A DNA stretch of 5,156 nucleotides from Pseudomonadota bacterium. GTDB taxonomy: Bacteria > Pseudomonadota > Alphaproteobacteria > Rhizobiales > Xanthobacteraceae. This document shows, one piece after another, positions 1 to 5,156 of this stretch. Position numbers and translations under genes: made by a program. The notes below the pieces were generated by a model. It was not told the DNA's origin, did not search any database, and saw only the letters and a list, made by a program, of their open reading frames with translations. The DNA lies in assembly GCA_023391175.1 (NCBI GenBank), contig JAEWBL010000602.1, forward strand, positions 1 through 5,156, read 5' to 3'. Every line of letters starts with the position of its first letter. Position 1 is the stretch's first letter.

Positions 1-717
1 CCCCTGCGCGACACGCTGCTGCGGCTCGTCGATTTCGACCGCATCAATTCCCGCGAGAAGCGCTTCTCCGTGGGCGCGGTGAATGTGCGCACCGGTAATT
101 TCATCTATTTCGACAATCAGGAGCACAAGATCGCTCCCGAGCACATCATGGCCTCCGGCGCGCTGCCGCCCGGCTTTCCGGCCGTGAAGATCGACGGCGA
201 GTTCTACTGGGACGGCGGCGTCGTCTCCAACACCCCGCTGCAATTCTTGCTCGACCAGCCGGACCATCCGAGCGCGCTGGTATTCCAGGTGGATCTGTTC
301 AGCGCCCGCGGGCAGCTGCCGCGCGACATGTTCGACGTGTCCGAGCGGCAGAAGGACGTCGCCTATTCGAGCCGCACCCGCTACACCACAGATGTGTTCC
401 GCCGCGTGCAGGACTTGCGCTCCAAGCTCTACGACGCGCTCCAGCGCATTCCCGAGCAGCTGCGCACCGAGGAGGACATCGCCCTCATCGACGACTATTC
501 CAGCTCCGGCCCGGTCAACATCTGCCACCTGATCTATCAGGAAAAGACCTACGAGCGGGAATCCAAGGACTACGAGTTCTCGCAGACCTCCATGCGCGAG
601 CATTGGCAGACCGGCTACGAGGACACGGTGAAGACCCTGCGCCGCAAGGAATGGCTGAGGAAGCCGGACGATTCCATCGGCATCGTCATCCACGACATCC
701 ACCGCCTCTCCGAGTGA
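1..717 (+). CDS. Patatin-like phospholipase with C-terminal DUF3734-type region (5'-truncated by window edge)
   Basis: The frame is open from base 1 and ends at TGA 715-717, giving 238 visible residues; the true start lies upstream of the window. Patatins are Ser-Asp dyad lipid acyl hydrolases. The Gly-x-Ser-x-Gly nucleophile elbow is not in view, but the second catalytic motif is: WDGGVVSNTPL, with the probable catalytic Asp at bases 211-213. It is preceded by the typical ASGALPPGFPAV segment. After it comes a charged, helical region (VFQVDLFSARGQLPRDMF onward) resembling DUF3734, the usual tail of this proteobacterial subfamily. The ATG at 70 is internal, because the reading upstream (LVDFDRINSREKRFSVGAV) is good patatin sequence. 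Members of this subfamily often lie beside 3-hydroxybutyrate dehydrogenase genes (recalled from family knowledge), which would fit phaZ downstream. Substrate is unknown. The gene converges on the transporter gene, with 12 bases between stops. Confidence 0.88.
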   Translation, partial: PLRDTLLRLVDFDRINSREKRFSVGAVNVRTGNFIYFDNQEHKIAPEHIMASGALPPGFPAVKIDGEFYWDGGVVSNTPLQFLLDQPDHPSALVFQVDLFSARGQLPRDMFDVSERQKDVAYSSRTRYTTDVFRRVQDLRSKLYDALQRIPEQLRTEEDIALIDDYSSSGPVNICHLIYQEKTYERESKDYEFSQTSMREHWQTGYEDTVKTLRRKEWLRKPDDSIGIVIHDIHRLSE

Positions 718-720
718 GGG

Positions 721-743
721 GCGGCCGGATCAGATGAGGCCGC
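721..743. terminator. Weak inverted repeat between convergent genes (possible bidirectional terminator)
   Basis: GCGGCC at 721-726 pairs perfectly with GGCCGC at 738-743 around an 11-base loop. The repeat sits at the convergence of the patatin stop (717) and the transporter stop (730) and overlaps the last codons of the transporter. There is no T-tract on either strand, so intrinsic termination would be weak. In GC-rich DNA a 6-bp match can arise by chance. Confidence 0.25.
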
Positions 744-1518
744 GCACCAGCATGTAGGTGCCGAGCAGGCCGAGCCCGGAAAAGAAGATGCGCCGGAACA
801 TCTGCGGGGAGGCCGCCCGGCGCACCATGGCGCCGAGCTGCATGCCGATGAAGGCGGGCAGCAACGCGGCCGCCGAGGCGAGCGCGGTGGCGGGATCGGC
901 CAATGCCCCGCCGCCGTCTCCCGGATGGAACAGCACCACCGCGAGGGCCGTGGTGGAGACGATGAAGGTGAGGCCGAGGGCCTGCACCAGATCGTCCCGC
1001 GCCAGTCCCAGGGACTGCAGATAGGGCGCCGAGGGCATCACCGAGACGCCGGTGGTGCCGGTGACGAGACCGGTGAGGAAGCCCATCACCGGGGATAGCC
1101 AGGGTTCGTGGCGCACCGGCACCTTCAGCTGCACCGAGGACAGGCCCAGCGCCGCGTAGGCCAGCAGCGTCGCCCCCAGCACCGGCTGCGCCGCGGGCGA
1201 GGCGAGGCCGCCCAGGAGCAGGCCCCCGACGAGCGTGCCCGCCGCCACCATCACCATCATCCAGAAGAAGCGCCGGGCGATGGGCAGGATGTTCGGCCCG
1301 GTGAAATACTGCCAGAAATTGGTCACGGTGGCCGGGAGGATGAGCAGCGCCGCCGCATCGGGCGGGGCGAGAAACACGCTCAGCAGCCCGATCCCGACCG
1401 TGGGCAACCCCATGCCGATGACGCCCTTCACCATGCCCGCCAGCACGAGCACGGCGAAGCCGGCGGCGATCAGCCCCGGATTGATGGAGGAGACGGCGGC
1501 AGCCGCCGTTTCGATCAC
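730..1518 (-). CDS. Sulfite exporter TauE/SafE family membrane transporter
   Basis: A 262-residue, very hydrophobic protein of normal length for the TauE/SafE family, which exports small anions such as sulfite, sulfoacetate or other organosulfur compounds through the inner membrane. About eight membrane segments can be drawn, roughly residues 13-35, 38-61, 83-104, 112-127, 141-163, 176-198, 208-231 and 242-261. The internal two-fold repeat typical of the family is visible: GMVKGVIGMGLPTVG (28-42) in the first half and GFLTGLVTGTTGVSVMP (146-162) in the second, followed by PYLQSLGL. The start is GTG at 1518; no good Shine-Dalgarno precedes it. The next Met (residue 29) would cut into the first membrane segment, so GTG is preferred. 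The gene begins 19 bases after the GST stop on the same strand, so it is probably the second gene of that operon and may depend on read-through from it. Family assignment is strong; substrate is not determinable. Confidence 0.9.
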   Translation of the reverse strand: MIETAAAAVSSINPGLIAAGFAVLVLAGMVKGVIGMGLPTVGIGLLSVFLAPPDAAALLILPATVTNFWQYFTGPNILPIARRFFWMMVMVAAGTLVGGLLLGGLASPAAQPVLGATLLAYAALGLSSVQLKVPVRHEPWLSPVMGFLTGLVTGTTGVSVMPSAPYLQSLGLARDDLVQALGLTFIVSTTALAVVLFHPGDGGGALADPATALASAAALLPAFIGMQLGAMVRRAASPQMFRRIFFSGLGLLGTYMLVRGLI

Positions 1519-1537
1519 CCGAACGGGTCCGGCCGGA

Positions 1538-2188
1538 TCAGAATTCGGCGTCCAGCTCTTCCAGCTCTTCCGGCTCGGAGAACGCGCCGTCGATCCACTC
1601 CCGGACCAGCGGCAGCTCCATGATGCGGGCGCGATAGGCCTCGGATTCCGGATCGAGCTTCACGTCGTAGGTGGTGAAGCGGGAGCAGACCGGCGCATAC
1701 ATGGCATCCGCCAGCGTCGGCGCCGCGCCCATCAGGAACGGTCCGCCGTGGGCGGTGAGGCAGCCGCGCCAGATGGCGGTGATGCGCTCGATGTCCGCCT
1801 GCGCGCCGGCCCACACCTTGAAGCCGGGATAGTGCGCCTTGATGTTCATCGGCAGCGCCGAGCGCATGTTGGCGAAGCCCGAGTGCATCTCTCCCGAGAT
1901 GGAGAGGCAATGGGCGCGCACCGCGCGGTCGGCCGGCAGCAGACCGGCCTCGGGGAAGACTTCGTTGAGGAAGGAGGCGATGGCCAGCGTGTCCCACACC
2001 GTCACGTCCTCGTGCACCAGGCGCGGGACGAGGAAGGAGGGCGACAGCAGCAGCAGCTCCGCCTTGGCGTCGGGATCGTCGGTGGGCACCCGCTCCTCCT
2101 CGAAGGAGAGGCCGGCCATCTTGCACAGCAGCCAGCCGCGCATGGACCAGGAGGAGTAGTTCTTGCTGGAGATGGTGAGCGTCGCCAT
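1538..2188 (-). CDS. Glutathione S-transferase family protein
   Basis: A 216-residue soluble cytosolic GST-fold protein. The N-terminal thioredoxin-like domain (about 1-80) starts MATLTISSKNYSSWSMRGWL. The Ser cluster at 12-15 in the NYSSWS motif is where the glutathione-activating residue is expected in this branch. The conserved cis-Pro lies in FLVPRLV (Pro55), and WDTLAIASFLNE (65-76) is the glutathione gamma-glutamyl contact region. The helical C-terminal domain has ISGEMHSGFANMR (97-109) and the N-capping-box segment GPFLMGAAPTLADAMYAP (149-166, with Thr158 and Asp161). The tail is acidic (EPEELEELDAEF). The same frame stays open upstream to 2359, but those 57 residues are low-complexity and unlike a GST. 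ATG 2188 begins exactly at the domain edge and is preceded by a modest GGGA about ten bases upstream. It probably conjugates or reduces electrophiles with glutathione; the true substrate is unknown. Likely first gene of a unit with the TauE-type transporter. Confidence 0.9.
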   Translation of the reverse strand: MATLTISSKNYSSWSMRGWLLCKMAGLSFEEERVPTDDPDAKAELLLLSPSFLVPRLVHEDVTVWDTLAIASFLNEVFPEAGLLPADRAVRAHCLSISGEMHSGFANMRSALPMNIKAHYPGFKVWAGAQADIERITAIWRGCLTAHGGPFLMGAAPTLADAMYAPVCSRFTTYDVKLDPESEAYRARIMELPLVREWIDGAFSEPEELEELDAEF

Positions 2189-2334
2189 GCCTGTCCCGTG
2201 CCTCGGATTTGCGATCCCTGACCTGACCGTTCCCCTCGACCCTTCCGCCTTTGTTTGTTTTTGGCGCAGCCGGCGGCTTCGATTTTGATCGGGCATCCGG
2301 CGCGGTCGCTCGGCCGTCGGCCCTACTGCTAAGG

Positions 2335-2359
2335 ATGCGTGTTGCAATGCACCACGCAT
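2335..2359. promoter_or_regulatory. 25-bp near-perfect palindrome, probable operator (candidate PhaR site)
   Basis: The sequence is symmetric about base 2347, with 11 of 12 position pairs complementary; the only mismatch is 2342/2352. The outer arms are ATGCGTG (2335-2341) and CACGCAT (2353-2359), and the core is TGCAATGCA (2343-2351). Bases 2343-2354 fit TGCRNYGCASMA, a PhaR-binding consensus I recall from bradyrhizobial work and could not look up. PhaR is the PHB-sensing repressor that controls phasin and other PHA genes in alphaproteobacteria. The site is 210 bases upstream of the phaZ ATG and 146 bases from the GST ATG, so it could act on either gene. The palindrome is directly seen; its binding protein is inference. 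Confidence 0.6.
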
Positions 2360-2376
2360 AGCTCCAATATCAACTT

Positions 2377-2406
2377 AACAGGTACATCTGTTCAGGCTTG
2401 CTGCAA
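2377..2406. promoter_or_regulatory. Two small dyads downstream of the main palindrome (possible accessory sites)
   Basis: AACAG (2377-2381) pairs with CTGTT (2388-2392) around six bases. TTGCTGCAA (2398-2406) is a 9-bp palindrome whose TTGC/GCAA halves echo the TGC/GCA pattern of the larger palindrome. Both lie in the same less GC-rich stretch, where a phaZ promoter would be expected. They are short enough to be chance. Confidence 0.25.
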
Positions 2407-2533
2407 AGCGGAAAGCTGGGCCTGCGACAACTACTTAATGCTTCCGCCGGCCGTCGGGGGCCGGGCGTGGGGGACGCGGAGCAGAAGGACCTTTCGGCAT
2501 CATGCTGCAGACTTCTTCCAGGTTCACTCCTCT

Positions 2534-2559
2534 GGCACCGCGGTGCCGGACGGTCCGGC
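2534..2559. promoter_or_regulatory. Two overlapping perfect inverted repeats just upstream of the phaZ start
   Basis: GGCACCGCGGTGCC (2534-2547) is a perfect 14-bp palindrome. GCCGGACGGTCCGGC (2545-2559) is a perfect 15-bp dyad around one central base. They share three bases and end ten bases before the phaZ ATG. As RNA they give mutually exclusive small hairpins (5-bp stem with CGCG loop, 6-bp stem with CGG loop). The interval between them and the ATG (GCACGCTGCC) contains no Shine-Dalgarno, so structure here may affect initiation. They could instead be protein-binding DNA or GC-rich coincidence. Confidence 0.35.
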
Positions 2560-2569
2560 GCACGCTGCC

Positions 2570-3787
2570 ATGATGTACTCCGCCTATCAGGCCCAGGCCG
2601 ACCTCATGAGCCCGATGAGGTTCTTCGCCAGCCTCGCGCGGCAGACCCTCAACGGCCCCCTCGTCAACGGCTACGGCCATCTTGGCTTCCGGCAGATCGC
2701 GGCCGCCTGCGAGCTGATCGAGCGGGCCGGCCTCACCCACGGCCGACCGTCCTTCGGCATCAAAACGGTTGAAGTCGGCAATCGCGAAGTGCAGGTGACG
2801 GAGGAAAACACCGCCGTCCTGCCCTTCGGCACCCTGCTGCGGTTCAAGAAGGACGTGGACATCGCCCAGCCGCGCGTCCTCGTGGTGGCGCCGCTCTCCG
2901 GTCATTTCGCGACGCTGCTCGTCAATACCGTGAAGACGATGCTGCCGGACCATGACGTCTACATCACGGACTGGCACAATGCCCGCGAGGTGCCCCTTTC
3001 GGCCGGTCCGTTCGGCTTCGACGATTATGTCGAGCACGTCATCCGCTTCCTGGAGATCATGGGGCCGGGCGCCCATCTCGTGGCGGTGTGCCAGCCCTGC
3101 GTGCAGTCGCTCGTCGCCGCGGCGGTGATGGCGCAGGAGAAGAATCCGGCGGTGCCGGCCTCGATGACGCTGATGGCCGGGCCCATCGACTGCCGCATCA
3201 ACCCCACCAAGGTGAACGAGCTCGCCACCTCGAAGCCTATTTCGTGGTTCGAGAAGAACCTGATCTCGACGGTGCCGAAAGGCTTCGCCGGCTCTGGGCG
3301 GCGGGTCTATCCCGGCTTTCTCCAGCTCACCGCCTTCGTGAACATGAACCTCACGCGGCACATCAAGGCGCATCTCGACCTCTACAACTCCCTCGCCGAG
3401 GGCGACGAGGAGAAGGCCGAGACCACCAAGGCCTTTTACGACGAATATTTCGCCGTGCTGGATCTGGCCGCCGAATTCTACCTGGAGACCGTGCGCTACG
3501 TGTTCCAGGAATACCGCCTGCCCAAGGGCGAATTGACCTACCGCGGCCGGCCCATCGATTTTCGCGCCATCCGCAAGACGTCGCTGCTGACGGTGGAAGG
3601 CGAGCGGGACGATATCTGCTCCATCGGCCAGACCATGGCGGCACAGGACATCTGCTCGGCGCTGCGGCCGCACAAGAAGCGCCACCACATGCAGGCCGGC
3701 GTCGGCCATTACGGCGTGTTCTCGGGCCGCAAATGGGCGGGTCAGGTCTATCCCATCGTCCAGAACCACATTCTGGCGAGCGATTGA
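2570..3787 (+). CDS. phaZ: Intracellular polyhydroxyalkanoate (PHB) depolymerase PhaZ
   Basis: PhaZ hydrolyses amorphous intracellular PHB granules to 3-hydroxybutyrate oligomers or monomers, the first step in using the storage polymer. The 405-residue product has the family's length and N-terminus (MMYSAYQAQADLMSPMRFFA). It has the intracellular-type nucleophile motif VAVCQPC, in which Cys replaces the Ser of a lipase box. The nucleophile is Cys174, with Asp347 in VEGERDDICS and His380 in GVGHYGVFSG; this spacing matches the Cys-Asp-His triad recalled for Ralstonia PhaZ1 almost exactly. The C-terminal half corresponds to the PHB_depo_C domain. There is no signal peptide, consistent with a cytoplasmic granule-associated enzyme. 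The frame stays open upstream to GTG 2339 and includes GTG 2543, but those residues are unlike the family, so ATG 2570 (or 2573) is chosen even though neither has a clear Shine-Dalgarno. Transcription may be controlled from the palindrome at 2335-2359. The stop codon is the first base triplet of a tandem repeat. Confidence 0.95.
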   Translation: MMYSAYQAQADLMSPMRFFASLARQTLNGPLVNGYGHLGFRQIAAACELIERAGLTHGRPSFGIKTVEVGNREVQVTEENTAVLPFGTLLRFKKDVDIAQPRVLVVAPLSGHFATLLVNTVKTMLPDHDVYITDWHNAREVPLSAGPFGFDDYVEHVIRFLEIMGPGAHLVAVCQPCVQSLVAAAVMAQEKNPAVPASMTLMAGPIDCRINPTKVNELATSKPISWFEKNLISTVPKGFAGSGRRVYPGFLQLTAFVNMNLTRHIKAHLDLYNSLAEGDEEKAETTKAFYDEYFAVLDLAAEFYLETVRYVFQEYRLPKGELTYRGRPIDFRAIRKTSLLTVEGERDDICSIGQTMAAQDICSALRPHKKRHHMQAGVGHYGVFSGRKWAGQVYPIVQNHILASD

Positions 3788-3829
3788 ACGGTGCGCGGCT
3801 GAACGGCAAGCGGTTGAACGGTTCGTGAG
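3785..3829 (+). repeat. Three-copy 15-bp tandem repeat starting at the phaZ stop codon
   Basis: Units begin at 3785, 3800 and 3815, each with TGAACGG; the first two continue as nnnGCGGY (TGAACGGTGCGCGGC, TGAACGGCAAGCGGT) and the third diverges after TGAACGGT. The TGA of unit one is the phaZ stop. Read one frame over, the units encode Arg-Leu-Asn-Gly-X three times, and several differences between copies are synonymous in that frame (TTG/CTG, GGT/GGC, CGA/CGG). It is most simply a short slippage duplication in the 3' flank of phaZ. Confidence 0.7.
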
Positions 3830-3837
3830 CGGACGCT

Positions 3838-3900
3838 GGGGCAGGAGTTGCCAACCCCTGCCCGTAACGGTACTCGGGCAGGGTCCCTTTCCCGGACCCT
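3838..3900 (+). terminator. Chain of alternative hairpins after phaZ; terminator- or attenuator-like
   Basis: Four arms can pair in sequence: A GGGCAGG (3839-3845), B CCCTGCCCG (3856-3864), C CGGGCAGGG (3875-3883, continuing to 3886) and D GGACCCT (3894-3900). B with C forms a perfect 9-bp GC-rich stem with a 10-base loop, followed by TCCCTTT, a poor U-tract. A with B (7 bp, 11-base loop) and C with D (AGGGTCC/GGACCCT, 7 bp, 7-base loop) are the alternatives, and both exclude B:C. The B:C hairpin is the best candidate for a phaZ terminator; the overlapping arms could also make it conditional for the downstream MFS gene. No folding energy was computed. Confidence 0.4.
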
Positions 3901-3931
3901 TCCCCGCGGACCTCCCACAGGGATCTGCCCC

Positions 3932-3967
3932 GTGACTGCCCCGCTCCGACCCTTGCCGCCGTCGTGA
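3932..3967 (+). other. Possible 11-residue leader ORF overlapping the MFS start
   Basis: GTG 3932 opens an 11-codon frame (VTAPLRPLPPS) ending at TGA 3965-3967, so its stop overlaps the proposed MFS GTG start (3964-3966) in a GTGA junction. AGGGA at 3919-3923, eight bases before this GTG, is the only plausible Shine-Dalgarno in the spacer, whereas the MFS GTG has none. It may be a coupling leader peptide, the real N-terminus of the MFS protein if one base is wrong in the sequence, or chance. Confidence 0.25.
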
Positions 3968-5156
3968 CCATCGCCGCGCCTGCCGTGCCGCAGCGGCTGC
4001 GGGATCATCCCGCCTTCGTCCTGTTCTGGATCAGCCGCGTCTCCTCGGCGCTTGCCTTCCAGATGCTGGGGGTGGTGGTGGGCTGGCTGGTCTACAGCCT
4101 CACCGGCAGCGCCGCCGCCCTCGGCCTCGTGGGGCTTGCGCAGTTCCTGCCCATCCTGTGCTTGACGCTGCTGGTGGGTCACGTGGCCGATACCTTCGAC
4201 CGCCGGCGTATCGTGCTCGCCTGCCAGACGGTTTCGGCGCTCACGGTCGGCGCGCTGGCCCTCGCGGAGGGCTCCGGCCATGCCGGCCTCCTGCCGATCT
4301 ATGCTGCGGTCGTCACCATCGGGGCGAGCCGCGCGTTCGAGGCACCCACCATGGCGGCGCTGCTGCCCCGCCTCGTGCCCGGCGAGGTGCTGCCGCGCGC
4401 GCTGGCGGTGGCCTCCTCCGCCATGCAGATGGCGACCATCGCCGGCCCCGCCGTGGGCGGCTTCGCCTACATCTTCGGCCCGGCCGTGCCGTTGACGCTG
4501 GCGGCGGCCTGCTACGCCGTGGCGGCGGTGGCCATGGCCTTCATCCGCCATGTGCATGCGCAGGGGCCCCGCAACGCGATGACCCTGGAGACCCTGCTCT
4601 CCGGCCTCGCCTTCATCCGCCGTAGCCCGGTGGTGCTGGGCTCCATCTCCCTCGACCTGTTCGCGGTGCTGCTCGGCGGCGTCACCGCGCTGCTGCCCAT
4701 CTATGCGGCCGAGATCCTGCAGGTGGGAACGCAGGGCCTCGGCGCCCTGCGCGCCGCGCCGGCGGTGGGGGCGGTGCTCATGTCCATCGTGCTGGTGCGC
4801 CGGCCGCCCACGCGGCAGGTGGGACACGTCATGTTCGCCGCCGTGGCGATGTTCGGCGTAGCGACGGTGGTGTTCGCGCTCTCCTCCAGCTTCCTTTTGT
4901 CGCTGGGCGCGCTGTTCGTCCTGGGCGCTGCGGACAATGTGAGCGTCGTCATCCGCTCCTCCCTCGTGCAGCTCTCCACCCCGGACGAGATGCGCGGGCG
5001 GGTCAGCGCGGTGAATTCCCTGTTCGTCGGCACCTCCAACCAACTCGGGGAATTCGAATCCGGCATGGTCGCCGCGCTCATCGGCGCGGTGGGCGCAGGG
5101 GTGGTGGGGGGCGTCGGAACGCTCCTCGTGGTGGCACTCTGGACCCGGCTCTTTCC
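3964..5156 (+). CDS. MFS transporter, EntS-like (MFS_3) exporter family (3'-truncated by window edge)
   Basis: An open frame runs from GTG 3964 to the window end, with 397 visible residues and no stop; members are usually a little over 400 residues, so only the last few are missing. It is an inner-membrane major facilitator of the MFS_3/enterobactin-exporter type, probably a proton-driven exporter of a small molecule. The N-terminus QRLRDHPAFVLFWISRVSSALAFQM is typical. The loop between membrane segments 2 and 3 has the MFS signature GHVADTFDRRRIV (72-84). Near the C-terminus is the family hallmark PDEMRGRVSAVNSLFVGTSN (340-359), continuing QLGEFESG. The start is uncertain: the frame is open back to a TAA at 3865-3867, the GTG has no Shine-Dalgarno, and no ATG is available, while GTG 3985 is a weaker alternative. 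Substrate cannot be inferred; a siderophore role would be only by family analogy. It follows phaZ by 176 bases on the same strand, with a hairpin chain between. Confidence 0.87.
   Translation, partial: MTIAAPAVPQRLRDHPAFVLFWISRVSSALAFQMLGVVVGWLVYSLTGSAAALGLVGLAQFLPILCLTLLVGHVADTFDRRRIVLACQTVSALTVGALALAEGSGHAGLLPIYAAVVTIGASRAFEAPTMAALLPRLVPGEVLPRALAVASSAMQMATIAGPAVGGFAYIFGPAVPLTLAAACYAVAAVAMAFIRHVHAQGPRNAMTLETLLSGLAFIRRSPVVLGSISLDLFAVLLGGVTALLPIYAAEILQVGTQGLGALRAAPAVGAVLMSIVLVRRPPTRQVGHVMFAAVAMFGVATVVFALSSSFLLSLGALFVLGAADNVSVVIRSSLVQLSTPDEMRGRVSAVNSLFVGTSNQLGEFESGMVAALIGAVGAGVVGGVGTLLVVALWTRLF

Larger units (their letters stand above)
2189..2569. promoter_or_regulatory. Divergent intergenic region between the GST gene and phaZ
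   Basis: This 381-base region separates the start codons of two divergent genes and must hold both promoters. No convincing protein-coding gene is seen: the frames that cross it are extensions of GST or phaZ with no family-like sequence. Base composition changes inside it. The T-rich run near 2248-2262 and the stretch about 2341-2440 are visibly less GC-rich than the coding flanks, as expected of promoter DNA. A poor sigma70-like pair (TTGCAA 2342-2347, 17-base spacer, CAATAT 2365-2370) can be drawn in the phaZ direction but matches consensus weakly. If real, its -35 would fall inside the palindrome at 2335-2359. Smaller inverted repeats include CCGGCC/GGCCGG (2447-2452/2459-2464). No promoter can be assigned with confidence for either gene. 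Confidence 0.6.

Noticed and set aside
1235..2221. Long plus-strand frame over the TauE and GST genes
   Set aside because: It spans two well-recognised minus-strand genes and their junction, and its product resembles no protein family.
2285..2298. FNR/FixK-like half site TTGAT near the GST promoter
   Set aside because: The other half reads CATCC instead of ATCAA, so only one half matches.
2189..2359. 57-residue N-terminal extension of the GST
   Set aside because: It is Arg/Pro/Gly-rich, ends just before a canonical GST N-terminus, and would run through the palindrome.
2533..2547. Sigma54-like promoter element beginning TGGCAC upstream of phaZ
   Set aside because: The -12 half is TGCC rather than TTGC and the GG-GC spacing is off by one. 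The match is explained by the palindrome.
2339..2569. 77-residue N-terminal extension of PhaZ from GTG 2339
   Set aside because: The extension lacks PhaZ-like sequence and crosses the promoter-like region and palindrome. Family members begin at the MMYSAYQ segment.
2435..3769. A 444-codon minus-strand open frame antisense to phaZ
   Set aside because: Low-complexity, charge-rich antisense product. The forward strand encodes PhaZ with an intact catalytic triad.
3748..5043. A 431-codon minus-strand open frame antisense to the MFS gene
   Set aside because: Its product is rich in His, Arg, Gly and Gln with no family-like pattern. It is the antisense shadow of a GC-rich gene whose forward product is a clear MFS_3 protein.
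1..5156. Mobile elements, CRISPR arrays, tRNA or rRNA genes
   Set aside because: No transposase-like product, no spaced direct repeats beyond the 15-bp tandem repeat, and no cloverleaf or rRNA-like sequence was seen by eye.

Overview
This is a GC-rich window of ordinary bacterial chromosome. Codons are strongly biased to G/C in the third position, and that bias creates long antisense open frames that are not genes. Gene content and protein style suggest an alphaproteobacterium of the Hyphomicrobiales, perhaps near Xanthobacter or Azorhizobium; that placement is inference, with no rRNA or marker gene to confirm it. The clearest theme is polyhydroxyalkanoate (PHA/PHB) storage, from an intracellular PHA depolymerase and a patatin/DUF3734-type hydrolase. 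No mobile element, CRISPR array, tRNA or rRNA was seen.

Layout: positions 1-717 (+) hold the C-terminal part of a patatin-like phospholipase, cut by the left edge. It converges, with a 12-base gap, on a two-gene minus-strand unit: a glutathione S-transferase-like protein (2188 down to 1538), then a TauE/SafE-type membrane transporter (1518 down to 730), 19 bases apart. A divergent intergenic region follows (2189-2569, 381 bases). It carries a markedly less GC-rich stretch and a near-perfect 25-bp palindrome (2335-2359) that looks like an operator, plausibly for the PHA regulator PhaR. phaZ lies at 2570-3787 (+). A 176-base gap (3788-3963) then holds a three-copy 15-bp tandem repeat, a chain of alternative hairpins and a possible tiny leader ORF. 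Last comes an EntS-like (MFS_3) major facilitator exporter, starting near 3964 and cut by the right edge. It has no stop codon inside the window.

Function: PhaZ would attack intracellular PHB granules. The patatin-like protein is a second putative hydrolase whose family members I recall near 3-hydroxybutyrate dehydrogenase genes; any such gene would be outside this window. GST and TauE probably form one transcript with a thiol or organosulfur theme, but no substrate can be read from sequence. Nothing here amounts to a clearly new system. The most interesting signals are non-coding: the palindrome upstream of phaZ and the structured spacer between phaZ and the MFS gene.
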